Source of the DNA: Gemmataceae bacterium | GTDB lineage: Bacteria > Planctomycetota > Planctomycetia > Gemmatales > Gemmataceae | Direction: 5' to 3' | NCBI GenBank assembly: GCA_009691845.1 | Contig: SIAJ01000056.1 | Span: forward strand, 1 to 36,943 | Length of the DNA: 36,943 nt | In this document: positions 32,509 through 36,943 of the stretch, piece by piece | Layout: each line of letters opens with the position of its first letter | Position numbering within the stretch: position 1 is the first letter of the stretch | Position numbers and translations under genes: made by a program | Notes under the pieces: generated by a model | Database searches by the model: none | What the model saw: the letters and a program-made list of their open reading frames with translations, nothing else | What the model was told of the DNA's origin: nothing

Positions 32509-32928
32509 ATGGCTATGGACCTTGTGGGCGAGTTAGTGCCGGTCGGTGGTGGGGACCCGATTCCGCTTCGGCGGGGGATCTTGACAATCGGTCGGCGGGA
32601 ATCGTGCGACATCAGCTTGCAGTTTCCGAACATTTCGGGACTTCACTGTGAACTGGCGTACAAGGACGCTGGCTTCTGGCAGGTCCGCGACCTGAGTAGC
32701 ACCAACGGCATCAAGGTGAATGGCCAACGCGTTCTCACTCGTGTCTTGAGGCCGAAGGATGAACTGGCCATCGGCAAACGTCGCTATACCATTCAGTACA
32801 ACCTGACCGCCACTGGCGAAGCGGCCCTCGAAGCTGTCTTGAGTGAGGACGAGGATATTTACAGCCAGTCGTTGATGGAGAAGGCCGGACTGACCAAGCG
32901 ACGATTTGACGACGATGATGAAGACTGA
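32509..32928 (+). CDS. FHA-domain protein
   Basis: The protein has 139 residues from ATG 32509; an ATG at 32464 in frame would add 15 hydrophobic residues and an ATG at 32515 is also possible. A cytoplasmic FHA domain (phosphothreonine-binding) fills about residues 5-105: ELVPVGGGDPIPLRRGILTIGRRESCDI, NISGLHCELAYKDAGFWQVRDLSSTNGIKVNGQRV. The key GR (33-34 region), SxxHC and NG residues are in place. The C-terminal tail is acidic (FDDDDED). FHA proteins read phosphothreonine marks set by Ser/Thr kinases; the soluble kinase at 13008 is 19 kb away, and no partner gene is adjacent. A strong terminator follows 23 bp later. Confidence 0.85.
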   Translation: MAMDLVGELVPVGGGDPIPLRRGILTIGRRESCDISLQFPNISGLHCELAYKDAGFWQVRDLSSTNGIKVNGQRVLTRVLRPKDELAIGKRRYTIQYNLTATGEAALEAVLSEDEDIYSQSLMEKAGLTKRRFDDDDED

Positions 32929-32950
32929 TCGATAGCGAACGGTTCGAGAC

Positions 32951-32985
32951 CGGGCCGGCCACTGCGGCCGGCCCGTTTCATTTTT
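32951..32985 (+). terminator. Intrinsic terminator after the FHA gene
   Basis: CGGGCCGGCC (32951-32960), loop ACTGC, GGCCGGCCCG (32966-32975): a 10-bp GC-only-rich perfect stem, then TTTCATTTTT. It is the clearest Rho-independent terminator in the window. It is followed directly by the ribosome site of the SDR gene. Confidence 0.88.
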
Positions 32986-32997
32986 GGAGTGATTGCG

Positions 32998-33798
32998 ATG
33001 CCATTAGTCCCCGGTCCCGATCTCACGGGCAAGGTCGCTCTCGTCACGGGTGCGTCGAGCGGCATTGGCCGTGCGATCGCCATCACTCTCGGCCAGGCCG
33101 GGGCCGATGTTGCCCTGAACTACGCAAGGCAGAGCGGCCCGGCGGAGTCGGCGGCCGCGGAGATTCGCAAAGCGGGCCGCAAGGCGATGCTCCTTCAAGC
33201 CGATGTCTCCGATCAAGCTGCCGTCGAAACGATGGTTTCGGAAATGGTGAAGGAACTCGGCGGTGTCGACATCTTCATCTCCTCTGCTGCCTACAGCGAT
33301 CGTGAGCCTTTTCACTCCGCCAACATGGCCGGCTTCCGGAAGACGATTGAGGTCTCCCTTTTCGGGGCGTACTACTGTCTTCGAGCCTGTACGAACCAGA
33401 TGCTCAAGCAAGCTCGCGGCGGGGCAATCGTCATCACCTCTTCACCGCACGGCAAGATCGCGTTTCCGAATGCGATGGCTTACAACATTGCGAAAGCAGG
33501 CCTGGACCAGATGGCTCGCTCCGCGGCCACGGAACTGCTCGAACACAAGATTCGCGTGAACGTGCTCTACCCAGGCTGGACCGACACCCCGGGCGAACGC
33601 AAGTTCTTCACGGAGGAGACGATCAAAATTGCGGGCGCGAAACTTCCGGCCGGGCGATTAGCAACGTCGGAAGAGGTTGCCCACGCGGCCCTCTTCCTGG
33701 TCGATCCACGCAGCGAGTATGTGAACGGCACCACTCTCGAAATCGAAGGCGGGTTGGCTCTGCCGTGGTGGTCCAAGCGAGATGAGGGAGATTTCTGA
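32998..33798 (+). CDS. Short-chain dehydrogenase/reductase (SDR)
   Basis: The protein has 266 residues. ATG 32998 is preceded by GGAG at 32986-32989; a GTG at 32989 is the alternative. The Rossmann motif TGASSGIG is at 17-24, the catalytic Ser in TSSPHG at 148-149, and Tyr162/Lys166 in YNIAK, followed by the PG motif (LYPGWTDTP) and EYVNGTTLEIEGG near the end. Two details are unusual: the NNAG turn is SSAA (95-98) and the fourth tetrad residue, normally Asn at EVN, is Ser (EVSLFGAYY). It otherwise resembles classical SDRs such as glucose 1-dehydrogenase or 3-oxoacyl-ACP reductase. Cytoplasmic; substrate unknown. It begins just after a terminator and so probably has its own promoter within it or depends on readthrough. 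Confidence 0.9.
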   Translation: MPLVPGPDLTGKVALVTGASSGIGRAIAITLGQAGADVALNYARQSGPAESAAAEIRKAGRKAMLLQADVSDQAAVETMVSEMVKELGGVDIFISSAAYSDREPFHSANMAGFRKTIEVSLFGAYYCLRACTNQMLKQARGGAIVITSSPHGKIAFPNAMAYNIAKAGLDQMARSAATELLEHKIRVNVLYPGWTDTPGERKFFTEETIKIAGAKLPAGRLATSEEVAHAALFLVDPRSEYVNGTTLEIEGGLALPWWSKRDEGDF

Positions 33799-33986
33799 TT
33801 TCTCACACTCGTCGATGTTGTTTTCCCTATCCACTGCATCGAGTCGAGCGCGATCCCTTTAATCGTCGATCGATCTGAAGACGAGTTTCCACGAGTTTCG
33901 GTGCCGAAAAGTGGAACATTAAAATCGTTGGGCAGGTTTCTTCTGCATCTTGTAGAACTCCGGAAGCCCGTTCGGAGAGCGAACTC

Positions 33987-34787
33987 ATGCGTCTCGCAGT
34001 CGTGCTGATTTTGCTCGCCCCCTTGGGCGCGTTCGCGAAGCTGGAAATCCGCAACGTGCAACCGGCGCACGGCGTCCTCGGTCCGCCCCGCACATCGGAC
34101 GATGTTGTTCCCCTCGACGAATACCTGGTGCGCTATCAGGTGGCCGGCATCAAGCCGGACAAGGATGGCAAGGCCGACCTGGAAATCACGGCCACCCTGA
34201 GCGGTCCAGATGGCAAGGCGGTCGTCCCGGGGCGGAAGACACCGCCGGCCCCGCGTCCGCTTTCGCTCGGCGGAGATGTCGTGCAGACTTTCGGATCGTT
34301 TACGTTTCCCGAGAAGGCACCGCTGGGCGCGTACAAGTTGACAGTTGCGGTTCGCGATCGCACCTCGGATGAGACAACATCGTTCGAACGAAAAATCACC
34401 TGCAAGGCTCCGAACTTCCAGATCATCGTGCCGCGATTCTTTCACGATTCGGAAGGTAAAGTGCCTGCGGGAACTACCGGCCTCGTAGGCGAAACTCTGC
34501 ATTACTCGTTCAGGGTTCTGGGTTACGACAAAAGCCAGAAGAAGGTCGCACTCATCATGACGGTGACCATTCTCGACAACGACGGCAAAGACATGGGTGC
34601 GAAGCCCCTGGAAGTGAAGGGGGACATCAACGACCCCACGAAGGCGACGGAATCGCGCCAGGCAAACTTCACTGGCTCGGTGCAGCTACACAGGTCCGGC
34701 GAGTTCAAGCTGAAGATCGTGGTCGAGGATACAATCGCCAAGCAAACGACGGCGTTCGAAGTGCCACTCAAGGTGTTCATGCCATAA
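33987..34787 (+). CDS. Exported beta-rich protein, unknown function
   Basis: The protein has 266 residues from ATG 33987 with a signal peptide (MRLAVVLILLAPLGAFA, cleaved before KLEIRN). The mature part appears to be two or more Ig-like beta domains: KLEIRNVQPAHGVLGPPRTSDDVVPLDEYLVRYQVAGI, LEITATLSGPDGKAV, FPEKAPLGAYKLTVAVRDRTSDETTSFERKI, and GLVGETLHYSFRVLGYDKSQKKVALIMTVTILDNDG, LHRSGEFKLKIVVEDTIAKQTTAFEVPLKVF. The pattern is like carrier domains of unknown function common in planctomycete periplasmic proteins. There is one Cys. The gene is followed after 19 bp by the DUF4287/DUF5655 gene, so the two are likely cotranscribed. Confidence 0.75.
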   Translation: MRLAVVLILLAPLGAFAKLEIRNVQPAHGVLGPPRTSDDVVPLDEYLVRYQVAGIKPDKDGKADLEITATLSGPDGKAVVPGRKTPPAPRPLSLGGDVVQTFGSFTFPEKAPLGAYKLTVAVRDRTSDETTSFERKITCKAPNFQIIVPRFFHDSEGKVPAGTTGLVGETLHYSFRVLGYDKSQKKVALIMTVTILDNDGKDMGAKPLEVKGDINDPTKATESRQANFTGSVQLHRSGEFKLKIVVEDTIAKQTTAFEVPLKVFMP

Positions 34788-34806
34788 CCCATCCGGAGGC
34801 CCGCCA

Positions 34807-35373
34807 GTGCCTGACAAAGTCGACGAAGCCACCGCGACGATGATCAAGAACCTCGCGGAGAAAACCGGCAAGTCGCTGGCGGATTGGGTCGCCCTCGTCA
34901 AAGTGGCTGGCGAACTGAAACACGGTCAAATCATCACGCTGTTGAAAGAGAAGCATGGCCTCGGGCATGGCTATGCCAACCTGGTCGCGCATGCCTCGAA
35001 GGGGGCCGGCGGCGAAGGGGCCCCGGAAAAGGATGACCTGGTTGCAGCCCAATTCGCCGGCGAGAAAGCCGCTCTCAAGCCGATCTACGATAAGCTCCTT
35101 CAGGAGATCGCCAAGTTCGGCAAAGACATCGAGATCTCGCCCAAGAAGGCTAACGTGTCGATTCGTCGCAGCAAGCAGTTCGCGTTAATTCAGCCGCGCA
35201 CAAAAACCCGGCTCGACGTGGGCATCAACCTCAAGGGCGTCCCAGCAAAGGGCAAGCTGGAAGCATCGGGTTCCTTCAGTGCGATGGTTTCACATCGGGC
35301 TCGCGTCGAGTCCGCGGCCGATGTGAACAAGGAACTGATCGGCTGGCTGAAACAGGCTTACGAGGCGGCGTGA
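34807..35373 (+). CDS. DUF4287/DUF5655 domain protein
   Basis: The protein has 188 residues from GTG 34807, with GGAGG just upstream. It has two parts. Residues about 1-65 (MIKNLAEKTGKSLADWVALVK, HGQIITLLKEKHGLGHGYANLVAH) match the DUF4287 helical domain. Residues about 80-185 (AALKPIYDKLLQEIAKFGKDIEISPKKANVSIRRSKQFALIQPRTKTRLDVGINL) match DUF5655, a domain of unknown function found alone or as a C-terminal partner. No catalytic motif is established for either. No signal peptide or membrane segment is present, so the protein is cytoplasmic, unlike its exported upstream partner. Functional links are unknown. Confidence 0.85.
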   Translation: MPDKVDEATATMIKNLAEKTGKSLADWVALVKVAGELKHGQIITLLKEKHGLGHGYANLVAHASKGAGGEGAPEKDDLVAAQFAGEKAALKPIYDKLLQEIAKFGKDIEISPKKANVSIRRSKQFALIQPRTKTRLDVGINLKGVPAKGKLEASGSFSAMVSHRARVESAADVNKELIGWLKQAYEAA

Positions 35374-35391
35374 ATACCTCGCGCTGCGATC

Positions 35392-35868
35392 TCAACGGGT
35401 TTGTTCGAGTTTCCCCATCAAGTTCACCATCTCCACGGCCGTCGCCGCCGCTTCGTAACCCTTGTTGCCGGCTTTACCACCGGCACGGTTCTGGGCTAGC
35501 TCCAGGTTCTCGCAGGTCAACACGCCGAAAATCACGGGGATGCCGCAAGTGAGAGCGACCTGAGCGATGCCGCTGGTCGCGGCACCGGCGACATGATCGT
35601 AATGGTCCGTGTCCCCCTTGATGACTGCACCCAGACAGATGATGGCCGCGTATTTCTCGGCTTCGCCAAGCTTCTGAGCGACAACGGGAATCTCGAACGA
35701 GCCGGGCACGCGCACCACGTCAATGCAGTCGTCGCCGACGCCGTGACGCTTCAGAGCATCCAAGGCACCCGCGAGAAGTGCATCGACGATGAGCGAATTG
35801 AAACGGGCCGCGACGATGGCGAAACGACCGGCAGGAGGAGAATTGTCGCCTTCAAATATCTGGGGCAT
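35392..35868 (-). CDS. ribH: 6,7-dimethyl-8-ribityllumazine synthase
   Basis: The protein has 158 residues. It joins 5-amino-6-ribitylaminouracil and dihydroxybutanone phosphate in the next-to-last step of riboflavin synthesis, as a 60-mer or decamer. Typical segments are [70 protein letters not shown] with the catalytic His around 92, [20 protein letters not shown] and [16 protein letters not shown]. No other rib genes and no FMN riboswitch lie in the window. The gene is downstream of rho on the same strand, 79 bp apart, with a heptamer microsatellite between. The ATG at 35868 is secure. Confidence 0.96.
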   Translation of the reverse strand: MPQIFEGDNSPPAGRFAIVAARFNSLIVDALLAGALDALKRHGVGDDCIDVVRVPGSFEIPVVAQKLGEAEKYAAIICLGAVIKGDTDHYDHVAGAATSGIAQVALTCGIPVIFGVLTCENLELAQNRAGGKAGNKGYEAAATAVEMVNLMGKLEQTR

Positions 35869-35877
35869 CGCTTACAG

Positions 35878-35947
35878 TGATGAATGATGAATGATGAATG
35901 ATGAATGATGGCATTCATCACGCTTCTCTCCTCACTCCTCACTCCTC
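35878..35947. repeat. Two heptamer microsatellites between rho and ribH
   Basis: TGATGAA is repeated 4.7 times at 35878-35910 without a change. After 20 bp, CTCACTC is repeated at 35931-35944 with partial units on either side, the complement of the GGAGTGA unit seen at 17552-17586. The pair fills almost the whole rho-ribH gap and touches the rho stop codon (35948-35950). Confidence 0.9.
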
Positions 35948-36943
35948 TCAAAGGTTCATGTTTGATAAAAACTCGCCGTTCGACTTGAAGCGACCCATGC
36001 GATTGGACAGCATCTCCATCGCTTCGACGGGATTCAAATCGCTGAGCACTTTGTGCAGGATATACACCCACTTCAGCTCGTCTTCGGGACGCAGCAAGTC
36101 CTCCTTGCGGGTGCCCGAGGCATTCATGTTGATGGCCGGCCAGACGCGCTTATCGACCAGGCGACGATCGAGGTGCAGTTCCATGTTGCCGGTGCCTTTG
36201 AACTCCTCGAAGATCACGTCGTCCATGCGGCTGCCAGTCTCGACGAGGGCGGTCGCGATGATCGTGAGCGAGCCTCCCTCTTCGACGTTGCGGGCGGCAC
36301 CGAAGAATCGCTTCGGCTTATGCAAGGCACCTGCATCGACGCCGCCTGAGAGGATCTTGCCGCTCGATGGCAACTCGGTGTTGTAGGCTCGGGCCAGTCG
36401 CGTGATCGAGTCGAGGAAGATGACCACATCCTGTCCGTACTCGACCAGCCGTTTCGCTTTCTCGATGACCATTTCGCTGACTTGAATGTGCCGAGAGGTT
36501 GGCTCGTCGAAGGTGCTGGAAACGACCTCGGCACGGTCCCCCTTCACCGTGCGCAACATGTCGGTCACTTCCTCCGGCCGCTCGTCGATCAGAAGCACGA
36601 TGACGTAACATTCCGGATGGTTCTTCTGGATCGCCACCGCCATTTTCTGCAGAAGAACGGTCTTGCCGGTTCGCGGCTGAGCGACGATCAGGCCACGCTG
36701 TCCTTTGCCGATCGGCGTGATCAGATCGATGATTCGGGTTTCGATCCCCCCGACATCGGCCTCCAGGTTGAATCGTTTGTTTGGATGCAACGGCGTGAGA
36801 TCGTCGAAGACGATCTTTTGCGTAAGCAGATCCGGGTCCTGGTAGTTAATAGCCTCGACGCGCAACAGGGCGAAGTAGCGTTCGTTTTCCTTCGGCGGGC
36901 GAATCTGCCCAGCCACGACGGCCCCGGTCCGCAGTCCAAACCG
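35948..36943 (-). CDS. rho: Transcription termination factor Rho, C-terminal part (runs off the window)
   Basis: About 331 residues and a stop are visible; the N-terminus lies beyond the right edge. An in-frame GTG at 36916 is internal: the nine residues before it (RFGLRTGAV) are typical Rho sequence just ahead of [18 protein letters not shown]. Rho is the ring ATPase that ends transcription by pulling RNA. The RNA-binding domain is partly outside. Seen are the Walker A loop [27 protein letters not shown], the Q-loop and R-loop regions ([28 protein letters not shown]), Walker [18 protein letters not shown] and [46 protein letters not shown]. The last residues ([13 protein letters not shown]) end normally. 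ribH follows 79 bp downstream. Confidence 0.96.
   Translation of the reverse strand, partial: RFGLRTGAVVAGQIRPPKENERYFALLRVEAINYQDPDLLTQKIVFDDLTPLHPNKRFNLEADVGGIETRIIDLITPIGKGQRGLIVAQPRTGKTVLLQKMAVAIQKNHPECYVIVLLIDERPEEVTDMLRTVKGDRAEVVSSTFDEPTSRHIQVSEMVIEKAKRLVEYGQDVVIFLDSITRLARAYNTELPSSGKILSGGVDAGALHKPKRFFGAARNVEEGGSLTIIATALVETGSRMDDVIFEEFKGTGNMELHLDRRLVDKRVWPAINMNASGTRKEDLLRPEDELKWVYILHKVLSDLNPVEAMEMLSNRMGRFKSNGEFLSNMNL

Noticed and set aside
35869..35947. FMN riboswitch before ribH
   Set aside because: The 79-bp gap is filled with microsatellites and has none of the conserved RFN element blocks.
36914..36916. GTG as the start of rho
   Set aside because: The codons before it encode typical Rho residues, so the gene continues past the window edge.

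Overview
The window looks like a piece of a planctomycete chromosome, most likely from the Gemmataceae and related lineages. The case rests on gene content: a BBP7-type outer-membrane barrel, a DUF1501 protein with a Tat signal plus a decayed DUF1501 tail, two Gfo/Idh/MocA oxidoreductases (one Tat-exported), a TIGR03032-like protein, a CotH-family protein, an FG-GAP surface protein with the planctomycete-style 'LEERVTP' leader, a collapsed Uma2 gene and a soluble Ser/Thr kinase. GC content is high. No IS element, phage, CRISPR array, tRNA or rRNA was recognised. Genus-level placement is inference.

Layout. 1-923 (minus): N-terminus of a large surface protein made of 147-bp tandem FG-GAP repeats. 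1302-4313 (plus): TIGR03032-like protein, BBP7 porin and a DUF1501 remnant. 4541-6804: two convergent Gfo/Idh/MocA genes around a shared hairpin. 7506-11793: serine acetyltransferase, DUF1501 protein and a galactonate-dehydratase-like enolase-superfamily enzyme, with a cluster of palindromic repeats between the last two. 12179-13934: accD followed 13 bp later by a stand-alone protein kinase. 14145-19940: a large membrane protein of unknown role, an M20 peptidase, a small sigma-70 factor and a CNT nucleoside transporter. 20104-22432: a fumarylacetoacetate-hydrolase-family enzyme and an RsmC-like methyltransferase. 22635-25544: a three-gene run of exported proteins (CotH-like, lipoprotein, WD40). 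25718-29292: esterase, a 46-residue membrane protein, a PaiB-like protein, citrate synthase and the Uma2 remnant. 29389-33798 (plus): two envelope proteins, serS, an FHA protein, a strong terminator and an SDR. 33987-35373: a secreted protein and a DUF4287/DUF5655 protein. 35392-36943 (minus): ribH and the C-terminal three quarters of rho.

Housekeeping genes (accD, citrate synthase, serS, ribH, rho) are mixed with envelope and sugar-catabolism genes. The spaces between genes are rich in short palindromes. A 76-bp element occurs twice without a mismatch, in opposite orientation and 8 kb apart. Several other hairpin families and two sites of 7-bp microsatellites also occur. The best candidates for under-described biology are this repeat population, the clustered amino-acid changes in the otherwise near-identical FG-GAP repeats, the accD-kinase pair (kinase catalytic loop HRDLCPRN) and the small membrane protein.
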